Source: a bacterium
GTDB taxonomy: Bacteria > Chloroflexota > Anaerolineae > Caldilineales > Caldilineaceae
DNA: 64,000 nt
Assembly: GCA_016124945.1 (NCBI GenBank)
Contig: WGMT01000072.1
Span: 1-64,000, forward strand
Reading direction: 5' to 3'
Shown here piece by piece: positions 11,205 to 19,273 of this stretch. The stretch's first letter is position 1, and each line of letters starts with the position of its first letter. The position numbers were made by a program, and so were the translations under genes. The notes below the pieces were generated by a model. That model was given only the letters and a program-made list of their open reading frames with translations, was not told the origin of the DNA and ran no database searches.

Positions 11205-11975
11205 TTACGGATAAAGATACGGTTGACTCGGAGCGGGGACCACGTCCACGCGCTCGGCGACGAGGATGGGCGCCGGCGCGCCGGCAGTTTCACGCAAGCG
11301 GCCGCGCACACGCACCCACTCGCCTTCGGGCAGAGCGGCGGCCTGTCCCCATTCTACAAACAGGGCTACGGGTGATGCATCGGCGACGCAGCAGCCCACA
11401 ATGAAACGTGCCACCCAGAAGGCGTTGTCTTCGCCTTCTAGTTCATGGTAGACGAAGCCGATTACCTCGGCCTCAACGCCGTTAAAGCTTTCTCCGCTCG
11501 TGGGCGCAGTCCGAAAGGACGTGACCCAATCGAGGATATTGCGTTGCAGCGGATCTTTCTCCGCCACCGAACGCACCACCGCCGGCATCACCGAATTTGC
11601 GCCGCCGATGTCGATCTCGCGGTTCTCCATGGCCGATGCCCCCAGTGGCTGCGGCGGCACCAACAGGCCCAATACAATCGGCAGCGCCACCAGCACAATG
11701 CCTCCCCAACTGAGGCCGTGGTTGTGATCATGGTCCCCGTGATGATGATGATGGTCATGGTCATGCGCATCGTGGTCATGATCATTGCCAAAGTTTCTGC
11801 GATAGCTGAGCGCCACAATCAAGAGCCCAACCACTGACACCATCGTCAACCAGGCGTAGCGTTCACTAATGTAAAAATAGAGCGTCCCATTGGCTATGCG
11901 GCTGTAGAGGAAGAGGCCAAGGCCGATCAACAAGAGCGCTTTGACTGCGCTTTGGAACTTTTCACTTTGTAGCAT
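11205..11975 (-). CDS. TIGR03943-type putative permease partner with His-rich loop
   Basis: A 256-residue membrane protein that matches the TIGR03943/DUF1980 pattern: two N-terminal transmembrane segments, a histidine/aspartate-rich loop (NDHDHDAHDHDHHHHHGDHD), a third hydrophobic segment, and a C-terminal domain with VGCCVADA and a NEW/WVRVRG-like nucleic-acid-binding-fold strand pattern. This family is normally encoded next to a DUF318-type permease, as here, where only one base separates the two genes (stop TAA, C, ATG). The His-rich loop suggests binding of a divalent metal such as zinc. The transported substrate is not established. Confidence 0.83.
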   Translation of the reverse strand: MLQSEKFQSAVKALLLIGLGLFLYSRIANGTLYFYISERYAWLTMVSVVGLLIVALSYRRNFGNDHDHDAHDHDHHHHHGDHDHNHGLSWGGIVLVALPIVLGLLVPPQPLGASAMENREIDIGGANSVMPAVVRSVAEKDPLQRNILDWVTSFRTAPTSGESFNGVEAEVIGFVYHELEGEDNAFWVARFIVGCCVADASPVALFVEWGQAAALPEGEWVRVRGRLRETAGAPAPILVAERVDVVPAPSQPYLYP

Positions 11976-11976
11976 G

Positions 11977-13041
11977 TTACATCCCCAAGAAGATATTCCA
12001 CATCACCGCAGCGACCGCGGTGAGTGCAAATGGCAGGAGGATCAGGTAGGCCACAGTGCGCCGTTTGAAGACGCCCAGGAACATGAGCGAACTTTTGATG
12101 TCTACCATCGGCCCAAAGGTGAGGAAGGCGACGATGGCGCCAACGGTAAAGGTGCCACTGAAGGCCAGCGCCAGGAAGGCGTCCACCGTCGAGCAGACAG
12201 ACAACACAAAGGCCAGCGCCATGAGCGCGAAGACAGAGATCACGGGCTCTTGGCCGACTGCGAGCAACGCCGACTGCGGCACAAACGTCTGCATGGCAGC
12301 CGCCATCATCGCCCCAGCAATCAGGTAGCGTGCCATATCCAGAAAATCGTCCCCGGCGGTGACCAGCGCCTTGCCGGCGCGGCGGCTAAACGGTTCGGGA
12401 GCGGCCGACGGCAGATCAAAACTGGTGCGTACCGTCATGAGATCGGTCAGGAGAATCTCTTTGGGTTTGGCCAACTGAAAGACCAGGCCGACGATAAAGG
12501 CAATGAGCACGCTCAAGCCAACCCGGCCCCACAGCACCGGTCCCCAGCCGAAGGCGGCCCAGGTGCTGGCAATGACCACCGGGTTTACCACCGGCGCGGC
12601 CATCAGAAATGCTACACCCACCGAAAGCGGCAGCCCTTTTTCGTAGAGACGCCGTGTCACCGGCACCACGCCACACTCACACACTGGGAAGGCAAGCCCC
12701 ATCAACGAACCGGTCATGGCCGCCAACACGGGATTACGCGGCACAATCCGGCTGAGCCAATCGCGGTTGAGGAAGACGTTAATAAAGCCCGACACCAGCG
12801 AACCTGCCAGTAGAAAGGGCGCAGCCTCGATGAACAGCCCAAGGAAAATGGTGACAAAGGTCTGAAAGCGTTCCGAAATGAAGAAACGCGCCTGCGCCGA
12901 GCTGATGCTGGTCACCGCCAACGAGGCAAGCATGAGAATTAACAGCCCAGCACCTAACAGCCGCCGCAGACGGCGTCCTGGGGCGGGGTTGGGTGACAAT
13001 GCCAAATCAGCTTGCGCCTGCTCTTTCAAGACAGATCGCAT
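11977..13041 (-). CDS. DUF318-type permease (YraQ/ArsP-like family)
   Basis: A 354-residue integral membrane protein with two repeated halves. The first carries [19 protein letters not shown] and the motif [15 protein letters not shown]. The second carries [17 protein letters not shown], a pattern typical of COG0701 permeases. It is the first gene of a tight three-gene minus-strand operon with the TIGR03943 partner. In bacilli a similar pair is known as YcgR/YcgQ. A metal-linked transport role is inferred from the His-rich partner. No arsenic genes are nearby. Confidence 0.85.
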   Translation of the reverse strand: MRSVLKEQAQADLALSPNPAPGRRLRRLLGAGLLILMLASLAVTSISSAQARFFISERFQTFVTIFLGLFIEAAPFLLAGSLVSGFINVFLNRDWLSRIVPRNPVLAAMTGSLMGLAFPVCECGVVPVTRRLYEKGLPLSVGVAFLMAAPVVNPVVIASTWAAFGWGPVLWGRVGLSVLIAFIVGLVFQLAKPKEILLTDLMTVRTSFDLPSAAPEPFSRRAGKALVTAGDDFLDMARYLIAGAMMAAAMQTFVPQSALLAVGQEPVISVFALMALAFVLSVCSTVDAFLALAFSGTFTVGAIVAFLTFGPMVDIKSSLMFLGVFKRRTVAYLILLPFALTAVAAVMWNIFLGM

Positions 13042-13313
13042 TTGCAGCTCCCATTTATAAACGAATCACGGATAGAATGGCCCTGACCAACCTGCCACGC
13101 AGAAAATGCCATTGCCAGAGTATATCACTGCCCGAATGGGCCACAAAACAGTGAGCCACGAAATGCCACACCAGTGCGTATACCGAACGTACACCCAACG
13201 TATCACTTGCGCATGACACAAAGCCAGGACAACAAAGCACCAAAGTAGCGTAGAAGGCCCGTCACGGTTACAATAGGTATGAGACAAAGAACATTCGTTT
13301 GAAGAGGAATAAG

Positions 13314-14249
13314 ATGAAAAAATACACACTCCCCCTGTTACTGTTCGCGTTGATGGCAACGCTAAGCGCCTGTGGCGGCAATCGCCCGGAGCGCATGCCC
13401 ACCCCAATTCCGCGTTATACAGAGTCTGCGCCGCTGGTGATTGTGCCGATCCAGTCATCGGGCATTGCCCAACGGCCGGTAGCCACGGCAACCGATGCCT
13501 CCGCCGCAACCGAAGCGCCCACAGCAGCCCCAGTCGAGGAAGCAACACCCACGGAAGAGGCAACGGCCACGCCTGAAGCAACGGCCACATCTGAAGCGAC
13601 GGCCACACCTGAAGCGACGGCCACGCCTGAAGCAACGGCCACATCTGAGGCAACTGCCACACCTGAAGCGACGGCCACGCCTGAAGCAACGGCCACATCT
13701 GAGGCAACTGCCACATCTGAGGCAACGGAAACGCCTGAAGCGACAGCTACGAGTGATGCCGCCGCCACCGAGGACGAAGTCACCGCGGCAGATGCGGTCA
13801 CCTCGACAGATTCGATGACCGAAACAGTGCCGCTCAATCTTGATGCAACACCCGAAGCTGAGCCTACCACGGAAGCAGAACCAACCGCCGAACCCGAAAC
13901 GGGCGATGCGTCGGCTGAACTGCCTGCCGACATGGTGGCGGCATTGGCTGCGGCCGATGTTACTCGTGGCGAGCAGCTTGTCTTGATGAACGGCTGTAAC
14001 GCCTGCCACAGCCTCCAAGAAGGCGTGGTGCAGGTAGGCCCAAGCTGGTACAATCTCGCCGGCCTCGCCGAGACACGGATCCCTGGGCAGAGCGCAGAAG
14101 CCTACCTTTACAACAGCATTATCCACCCCAACGATTACCTGGTGGAAGGCTTCCAGCCAAACCTGATGCCGCAGATTTACGAAATGACACTCACCCAGGA
14201 GCAGTTGGCAGACATGATCGCCTACATGCTCACCTTGCGCATGGAATAG
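13314..14249 (+). CDS. Cytochrome c lipoprotein with repetitive linker
   Basis: A 311-residue lipoprotein. ATG 13314, with AAGAGG six bases upstream, gives the signal LLLFALMATLSAC with the lipid-anchored cysteine at about residue 20. A long Ala/Thr/Glu/Pro linker follows (ATPEATATSEA repeats), and then a C-terminal monohaem cytochrome c domain with CNACH as haem-binding site and NLMPQIY as the probable axial methionine. The linker would extend the haem domain away from the membrane surface. The protein probably acts as an electron shuttle in respiration. It is monocistronic, with an intrinsic terminator downstream. The tracked TTG start at 13299 is rejected. Confidence 0.9.
   Translation: MKKYTLPLLLFALMATLSACGGNRPERMPTPIPRYTESAPLVIVPIQSSGIAQRPVATATDASAATEAPTAAPVEEATPTEEATATPEATATSEATATPEATATPEATATSEATATPEATATPEATATSEATATSEATETPEATATSDAAATEDEVTAADAVTSTDSMTETVPLNLDATPEAEPTTEAEPTAEPETGDASAELPADMVAALAAADVTRGEQLVLMNGCNACHSLQEGVVQVGPSWYNLAGLAETRIPGQSAEAYLYNSIIHPNDYLVEGFQPNLMPQIYEMTLTQEQLADMIAYMLTLRME
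13561..13735 (+). repeat. 18-bp/54-bp tandem repeats in cytochrome linker
   Basis: Imperfect 18-base units of the type GAAGCAACGGCCACATCT are organised into a higher-order repeat. A 54-base block at 13611-13664 is repeated at 13665-13718 with one or two changes. All units are in frame, so copy-number change alters only linker length. Confidence 0.85.
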
Positions 14250-14353
14250 TAAAATCCGCTCTGTACTTGATCGGCGAAGCAACATGAGCAGAAAAGCGTT
14301 GTGTGGCTTCGACTTCGGCACTATTGGTCACGAATTTAAGGTGAACGTCTAGC

Positions 14354-14388
14354 AAAAGCCGGGTTTCCCAGAGAAGCCCGGCTTTTTT
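14354..14388 (+). terminator. Intrinsic terminator after cytochrome c gene
   Basis: A GC-rich stem AAAAGCCGGG / CCCGGCTTTT with a 13-base loop is followed by six T residues. It lies 105 bases after the cytochrome stop. Confidence 0.85.
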
Positions 14389-14393
14389 ATAAT
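14388..14393 (+). promoter_or_regulatory. -10 box (TATAAT) before the conserved hypothetical gene
   Basis: A perfect TATAAT directly follows the terminator T-tract and overlaps the ATG at 14392. That ATG therefore cannot be the start and the downstream TTG at 14440 is supported. The -35 would lie inside the terminator stem and is poor. Confidence 0.45.
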
Positions 14394-14439
14394 GATAGGG
14401 CCGTTACTCCACCCTCACACCAAGAAAAGAGGACCAATT

Positions 14440-15612
14440 TTGAAACGCATCGCGGCCATTGTAACTGAGTACCGTCCACTCTCCCATGCTGATGTCATCA
14501 TTACCAAGCTTTTGCGCGGTATCCCCACCGACACCGAAATGCGGCAGGCGCGGATAGAAATCGCGTCGATGTACGTGGATCAATTCCCCGAGAAAGATCT
14601 CAGCCGCGTCTATGCCGAGCAATACGGCATCCCTATCTACCGTAGCATCGTAGGCGCCTTGACCCTGGGCGGCAAAGAGCTGGCCGTTGATGGGGTGTTG
14701 TTGATCGCCGAACACGGCGACTACCCCTGGAATGAGCGCGAACAGCATATCTACCCACGAAAACCTTTTCTAGAGCAGATTGCCGCTGTATTGGCCACCA
14801 GCAAACGTGCCGTGCCTGTCTTCAACGACAAGCATCTTTCGTACAACTGGGCCGATGCCCGCTGGATGTATGATCGCATGAATGCGCTAGGAGCGCCCTT
14901 CATGGCTGGATCATCACTGCCCACCTGCTGGCGCAATCCCTGGCTCGAACATGAACTGGAAACACCGATCACCGAGGCGCTTGCCATCGGCTACAGCGGG
15001 CTCGACGTCTACGGTTTCCACACACTGGAAACACTGCAATGTATGATCGAACGGCGGCGCGGCGGCGAAAGTGGCGTGGTTGCCGTCACCTGTCTTGAAG
15101 GGGACGCCGTGTGGGAAGCAGCCGATGCCGGACTCTGGTCGCGTGATCTGGCCGATGCCGCCCTTGCCACCATCGAGGACAAACCTGCCGGGCCGATTAG
15201 CGAGCACTGCCCCAACCCGGCCATTTTTCTCATCGAATACGCCGACGGCACACGCGGGGCCGTCCTCATGTTGACGGGGTATGTCAAGGGCTTTGCCTAT
15301 GCCGCTCGCGTAGAAGACGAAATTGTGGCCACCGAGTTCTACTTACAAGGCGGTGGACATCACGCCCATTTCAGTTACCTAAGCCTGAACATCGAAGAGA
15401 TGTTCCTCAGCGGCATCCCCACCTACGATGTCAGACGCACACTGCTCACCACCGGTGTACTTGAAGCAGCGCTCGAATCCCGTTTCCGTGGTCATCAGCG
15501 TGTTGAGACCCCCCACCTCGATGTGTCCTATCGTTCGTACACGTCTTTGCCCTGGCGCGCGCAAGGGCCACGCCCTGGTGGTGCGTGTGCCGAGGAAATC
15601 GCAGATCAGTAA
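14440..15612 (+). CDS. Conserved protein of unknown function, Gfo/Idh-like N-terminus
   Basis: A 390-residue soluble protein. The TTG start at 14440 follows AGAGGA with good spacing; the ATG at 14392 lies in the -10 box. The N-terminal half alternates strands and helices as in nucleotide-binding folds: RIAAIVTEYRP, DGVLLIAEHGDYP, AVPVFNDKHL. It also contains the run LGAPFMAGSSLPTCWR. It resembles a conserved family in Chloroflexota and Planctomycetota whose members are loosely called Gfo/Idh-like. A classical GxGxxG site is not evident, so dehydrogenase activity is not claimed. It precedes a sugar/alcohol dehydrogenase by 89 bases on the same strand, so the two may act on one substrate. Confidence 0.75.
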   Translation: MKRIAAIVTEYRPLSHADVIITKLLRGIPTDTEMRQARIEIASMYVDQFPEKDLSRVYAEQYGIPIYRSIVGALTLGGKELAVDGVLLIAEHGDYPWNEREQHIYPRKPFLEQIAAVLATSKRAVPVFNDKHLSYNWADARWMYDRMNALGAPFMAGSSLPTCWRNPWLEHELETPITEALAIGYSGLDVYGFHTLETLQCMIERRRGGESGVVAVTCLEGDAVWEAADAGLWSRDLADAALATIEDKPAGPISEHCPNPAIFLIEYADGTRGAVLMLTGYVKGFAYAARVEDEIVATEFYLQGGGHHAHFSYLSLNIEEMFLSGIPTYDVRRTLLTTGVLEAALESRFRGHQRVETPHLDVSYRSYTSLPWRAQGPRPGGACAEEIADQ

Positions 15613-15701
15613 ATCCTGGCACAAATCTGTTCTCAGGCGCGTGTCTCATTCACAACAGCCCAACACAAATCTTGAATCGTCCATCCCCACAGGAGAGATC
15701 C

Positions 15702-16673
15702 ATGCGAGCCGTACAAGTGCTGGCCCCAGGCCATGCGGAGTTTGTAGAAGTGCCCAAGCCGGATTTGAAACCTGGGCATGCGTTGGTACGCCCTTTGCGC
15801 TTGTCGCTCTGCGGTAGCGATATCTACATGCTCCATTACGCGCCCAAGGAATTATATCCCTTCCCCCCCGGGACAACCGGACACGAAATGGTGGGCGTGG
15901 TGGAAGCGGTCGACGCACCGGGATCCGGCATCGAACCGGGGACAGTCGCCCTGACGCTGGCGCCGCGGCATGAAGCGATGGCCGAGTACTACCTGGCGCA
16001 GATCGATCATGTGCTGCCACTGCCACCAGGGAAAACCATTGAAGAACTGCTCCAGGCCCAACAATTGGGGACGGTTCTGTATGCTGGTAAATTTCTGAGC
16101 ACCAACGTCATCGGCAAAGACGTAGCCGTTATCGGGCAGGGGTCGGCGGGGCTTTGGTTCAACTGGATGTTGCGTCGTATGGGGGCGCGGCGGGTCATCG
16201 GTATTGATCTACAAGCGCACCGGCTCGCACTGCCCACGTTCTACGGCGCGACCCACACCGTCAACAACTCAGAGATCGACGCCGCCGAAGCCGTCGCCGA
16301 AATCACCGACGGTCACATGGTCGATCTGGTGGTCGAAGCGGCGGGGGAACCTGCCACCGTATCGATGACGTCGTCCTTGATCAAGGAGCAGGGCGAGATC
16401 CTCTGCTTTGGTATCCCCCACTTTCAGGAGCTAACCTTCGACTACTTCCAGTTCTTCCGCAAATACCCGCGCCTTAAGACGATCTCGGGCGCGCCCAACG
16501 ATCCCAATCAGGGGGTCACCCGCCAGGCCATCGAACTCATCGCCAGCGGTGAAATCGACGTCAAGCCGATCCTCACGCACAGCTTTCCGTTTGAACGAGT
16601 GATGGAAGCCTACGAACTACAGCGTACTCGAGACGAGGGAGCGATCAAGATCGTGGTCGAAATGCCGGAGTAA
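15702..16673 (+). CDS. Medium-chain zinc-type dehydrogenase/reductase
   Basis: A 323-residue MDR-family dehydrogenase. Catalytic-zinc features are LCGSD with cysteine at about residue 33 and TTGHEMVGVVE with the His-Glu pair. The nucleotide-binding motif reads VIGQGSAGLWF, followed by a strand ending in IGIDL. The four-cysteine structural zinc lobe of classical alcohol dehydrogenases is missing, and the protein is slightly short for the family. Substrates are probably polyols, sugars or threonine-like alcohols. ATG 15702 follows AGGAGA and is clearly better than the tracked start at 15585, which overlaps the preceding gene. Probably co-transcribed with the upstream unknown gene. Confidence 0.87.
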   Translation: MRAVQVLAPGHAEFVEVPKPDLKPGHALVRPLRLSLCGSDIYMLHYAPKELYPFPPGTTGHEMVGVVEAVDAPGSGIEPGTVALTLAPRHEAMAEYYLAQIDHVLPLPPGKTIEELLQAQQLGTVLYAGKFLSTNVIGKDVAVIGQGSAGLWFNWMLRRMGARRVIGIDLQAHRLALPTFYGATHTVNNSEIDAAEAVAEITDGHMVDLVVEAAGEPATVSMTSSLIKEQGEILCFGIPHFQELTFDYFQFFRKYPRLKTISGAPNDPNQGVTRQAIELIASGEIDVKPILTHSFPFERVMEAYELQRTRDEGAIKIVVEMPE

Positions 16674-16675
16674 AT

Positions 16676-16869
16676 GGGGACTGGGGATTAGGGACTGGAT
16701 TGACTATGTTGAACGCGCTTCTGAGATAGCGTCTTCGAAAGCCTGATGACGAGATGATAAATATGAGAGAACTTAGCGTTCATCATCCCATCATCTCTTC
16801 ATAGCGAATGATACCTGCCACGGCAAAACGTACTCAACCTAGTCCCTAATCCCCCAGTCCCCAATCCCT
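16676..16869. repeat. Nested inverted repeats: GGGACTGGGGATTAGG arms around GATGATGGG element
   Basis: Outer arms: GGGGACTGGGGATTAGGGAC at 16676-16695 and AGTCCCTAATCCCCCAGTCC at 16841-16860, inverted and nearly perfect. Inside them lies a degenerate copy of another family (GATGACGAGATGAT at 16745-16758 against ATCATCCCATCATCTC at 16782-16797). The element fills the gap between two convergent genes, so it may serve as a bidirectional transcript end. Confidence 0.75.
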
Positions 16870-16871
16870 CT

Positions 16872-17237
16872 TTACAGCGTAATCACCTGATCAGGCATGT
16901 TGCCTGAAAGGGCGGTGTAGAGATCGGGGAAGCAGCCTACCTGCACGCCGGCGACCGTGCCGGACGGGCGACAGGCGCCGGGTTCGCCTTCGGCCAGGCC
17001 GCGTTCCAACGCACACTGATCGCACATCATAAGCAGCATGCCCTTGTCCGCAGCGACCTTCGCCAACCGCTCGCCGATGGGATCACCGCTGCGCAAGATG
17101 TAGTTATTGTCATCGAAGAAGAACAACCCCACCACATCCACGCCGTGGGTGCCCGCTTCCAACTGCGGCAGGATCATCTTACCCAATTTGTAACTTGCCG
17201 TATGCCCCGATGTTGCGAAAATGTAAGCGACTTTCAT
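16872..17237 (-). CDS. DsrE-family protein (SaoD-like)
   Basis: A 121-residue small soluble protein with the DsrE/DsrF-like fold signature: KVAYIFATSG at the N-terminus, VVGLFFFDDNNY, then LLMMCDQCALERG and a closing VGCFPDLYTALSGN. Cysteines in MMCDQCA and GCFP could carry sulfur or selenium. The sequence resembles proteins called SaoD, a DsrE relative; this is from memory and tentative. DsrE-type proteins act as sulfur carriers or sulfurtransferases. It lies upstream of the copper-chaperone locus's end on the same strand, but is separated from it by a large inverted repeat. Confidence 0.72.
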   Translation of the reverse strand: MKVAYIFATSGHTASYKLGKMILPQLEAGTHGVDVVGLFFFDDNNYILRSGDPIGERLAKVAADKGMLLMMCDQCALERGLAEGEPGACRPSGTVAGVQVGCFPDLYTALSGNMPDQVITL

Positions 17238-17252
17238 TGAGGGTCTCCTGTG

Positions 17253-17379
17253 ATTGGTGATTGGTGATTAGAGACTAGGGATTAGGGACTGGGGATTAGG
17301 GACTGGGGACTGGGTGACGCGAGCAAGTCGTAGGCTTGCATGCTCGGTTCCCAGTCCCCAGTCCCTAATCTCCAGTCTC
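17253..17379. repeat. GATTAGGGACTGGG inverted repeat
   Basis: Tandem words of GATTAGGGACTGGG type fill 17271-17314. A perfect 21-base inverted copy lies at 17350-17370 (left arm 17294-17314), with a 35-base spacer. GATTGGTGATTGGTGATTAG words precede it. It lies between two minus-strand genes (DsrE-like and copper chaperone). Confidence 0.8.
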
Positions 17380-17384
17380 GTCTT

Positions 17385-18278
17385 CTACTCTAACTCAAAC
17401 TCAAAACGCACACTGTCCGTCTGCCCGGCGGCGCTGATGGTCAGGTCGATGACCCAACCGCCGGTCATGTTGAAGCGGACGCCTTCGACGAGATAGTCGC
17501 CGTTGCCCAGGTTGTCGGTGACCTGCGGCGTGGTGGGGAAGCCGTGGTTGTGGGCAGGCATGCCACCGTCGATGGCGATTTCGGCACCTTCCACCGGTGT
17601 GCCGTCGGCGGTTTCTATATGCAGCACCCAATTGTGGATCTCGTTGATTACCACCGGATCAAGCCGACTGGTGGCCGTGACCTGGAAGATCCCGTTTTCG
17701 GTCATCTGAGGGGCGAGAGCGTCGGCGGCCATACCCCCGTCTATGTCACCATGGCTGCTGTGATCCATGTTGCTGTGATCCATTGCTGCGGCGCCACCGG
17801 TCATCTCCATCACGGGGACGGTGAGTTCGATGATCCCCGCGTTCTCAAACGTCAACGTCAGCGCAATTTCGTCGCCTGCGGTCATGCCGTCGGGGATTTC
17901 CAACAGCATTACATGCTTACCGCCGGGCTTGAATTCGACGAAGGAGTTGGCTGGTACCTCGAAACCTTCGGGGTGCGGCATCATACGCATGACGCCGTTC
18001 TGTTCAATGGTTTCGTGCAACTCAGTGATGTTGGCCACATCAGCCTGCGCAGAAAGCAGCCGGTCGTCGTTGTCTGTGGGGTTGACAATGGTGAAATAGG
18101 CTGCGCCGTTGCCGTCGGCAGGGGCCGGGCGCGCCATGGGGTTTTCTACGCGGATGGCGTCGCCGGTCAATTCAGGCGTGGGCATTGCATGATCTGATCC
18201 CATTGGCATGGAACAGCCAACCATCAGAACGGCAAAGAGCATTGCCATCCCCAAGCGTGTGATTTTGATGATGTTCAT
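17385..18278 (-). CDS. Lipoprotein with PCu(A)C copper-chaperone and FixH/YtkA-like domains
   Basis: A 297-residue lipoprotein. ATG 18278 gives the signal AMLFAVLMVGC. The first domain (about residues 30-165) matches the copper chaperone PCu(A)C, with the copper ligands spread through ELHETIEQNGVMRMMPH and KPGGKHVML. A Met/His-rich linker follows (MDHSNMDHSSHGD), also likely to bind copper. The C-terminal domain (about 200-297) is a beta-sandwich of the FixH/YtkA type with PAHNHGFPTTPQV. PCu(A)C proteins deliver Cu(I) to the CuA centre of cytochrome oxidase. The fusion with a YtkA-like domain suggests a combined copper carrier. The longer ORF start (18401) is rejected because it lacks the signal peptide. 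Confidence 0.86.
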   Translation of the reverse strand: MNIIKITRLGMAMLFAVLMVGCSMPMGSDHAMPTPELTGDAIRVENPMARPAPADGNGAAYFTIVNPTDNDDRLLSAQADVANITELHETIEQNGVMRMMPHPEGFEVPANSFVEFKPGGKHVMLLEIPDGMTAGDEIALTLTFENAGIIELTVPVMEMTGGAAAMDHSNMDHSSHGDIDGGMAADALAPQMTENGIFQVTATSRLDPVVINEIHNWVLHIETADGTPVEGAEIAIDGGMPAHNHGFPTTPQVTDNLGNGDYLVEGVRFNMTGGWVIDLTISAAGQTDSVRFEFELE

Positions 18279-18372
18279 GGTCTTTCTTTCGTGATGTTGA
18301 TCGTAATCTCGGGAAAACATAGGTGGCGAACACCTCTTCATTGAGCGTTCACCACCAGACGAACGAGAACGC

Positions 18373-18831
18373 TCAACAGGTGCGTGGCGGCGGCGTAGCA
18401 AGGAGCGGCGCGTGGATTGAAGCGCCCAAAACCGTCTGCATACCGACTGAAACCACCGGCAGGAAATGACGATATCGCCACACCCAAAAGAGGACGAGTA
18501 ACAGCATCAACAGCAGCGTGTCGAGTTGGGCCTGGCCGGCAACATCGCCGTGCTCAGTGGCGGCATGCCCGTCGTGGTGATGTCCTGGTGGGTGTGAGTG
18601 CCAGGCGTCCTCTTGGTGAACAGGTCGCTGCGGCGGTTCTACAAAAACAAAGTGTGCATGTGTATGGAGATGGCCTGGATCCGCCAGTGCACCCCAGCAG
18701 ATGAACGGAAAGACGAACGCAAAGAGCGCAGCAAAAAAGAGCAACAGCACCGTACGCCAGGCCAAAAGCGCCCGGGCAAAGCGCACCTGATTTGCAATTG
18801 GGTTATTGAGAACGCTAGACAATCTGGCCAC
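18373..18831 (-). CDS. His-rich small membrane protein of the copper locus
   Basis: A 152-residue protein with two hydrophobic segments: one near residues 25-48 ([19 protein letters not shown]) and one near 105-120 ([16 protein letters not shown]). The loop between them is histidine-rich: HLHTHAHF and [12 protein letters not shown]. The start is GTG 18831. It resembles no family I can name with confidence. It lies 94 bases upstream of the copper chaperone on the same strand, and the His-rich loop is consistent with metal binding, so a role in copper handling is inferred. Confidence 0.6.
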   Translation of the reverse strand: MARLSSVLNNPIANQVRFARALLAWRTVLLLFFAALFAFVFPFICWGALADPGHLHTHAHFVFVEPPQRPVHQEDAWHSHPPGHHHDGHAATEHGDVAGQAQLDTLLLMLLLVLFWVWRYRHFLPVVSVGMQTVLGASIHAPLLATPPPRTC

Positions 18832-19030
18832 GCTCGCTAGTTTAGCACAGAATCAGAGCCCTCTCGAAACCAGTGGCCCAGCCAGTGCAATCATTCCCTA
18901 GATTCCGATAACCGCAACACAGGAGAAAACAAGCCATCCTGCGCAGCCCACCATTTCTATCTGTGAAAAGAATTACAAAATGTTAATCAAATCGCAATCG
19001 TCGCTTAACAAAGTGCAGGCATAGTCAACA

Positions 19031-19148
19031 TTGCAGGAAGGGAGCCCTGCAACGACAAAAGCTTTCATCCCCCGGAAAGCTTTATCGCCTCCCTTCCTCT
19101 TCCTTTCACGCGCAGAAAGCCCCAGGTCGAATGGCCTGGGGCTTTCTG
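19031..19148 (+). ncRNA. Candidate structured RNA (three hairpins, alternative pairing)
   Basis: Inside a 430-base gap without genes (18832-19261) lie three perfect hairpins. H1 is TTGCAGG/CCTGCAA (19031-19052), H2 AAAGCTTTC/GAAAGCTTT (19058-19083) and H3 a 14-base stem CAGAAAGCCCCAGG/CCTGGGGCTTTCTG (19113-19148). In addition, GGAAGGGAG (19036-19044) is exactly complementary to CTCCCTTCC (19089-19097), giving an alternative to H1 that encloses H2. The arrangement looks like a switch or a small RNA, but no known family is recognised. The strand is uncertain: H3 could also be a transcript end for the molybdoenzyme gene on the minus strand. Confidence 0.35.
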
Positions 19149-19152
19149 TTGA

Positions 19153-19273
19153 AAAGTAATGCGTGATGCGTAATTTGCTGAGTATGCTGGTTCGGTTATT
19201 GGGATGCATCGGGTAAGCGATACATCCCAATTTCACAGAAACTTGCTCAACGCATTATGCATTACGCATTACT
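19153..19273. repeat. GTAATGC-word inverted repeat with central hairpin
   Basis: AGTAATGCGTGATGCGTAAT (19155-19174) faces the inverted words ATTATGCATTACGCATTACT (19254-19273). In between, ATTGGGATGCATCG (19198-19211) pairs with CGATACATCCCAAT (19218-19231), with one mismatch and a 6-base loop. The right arm overlaps the stop region of the molybdoenzyme gene. Confidence 0.75.

Noticed and set aside
13066-13725. ORF starting MPQMWQLPQMWPLLQAW on the minus strand
   Set aside because: The repeats come from the antisense of the cytochrome linker; no independent support.
19031-19148. Signal recognition particle RNA or other known RNA
   Set aside because: The GGAAGGGAGC and CCAGGTC words recall SRP RNA, but their order and the conserved apical loop do not match.
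18973-19236. 87-codon minus-strand ORF in the gap before the copper locus
   Set aside because: It runs through hairpins and repeat words and has no protein-like pattern or ribosome site.
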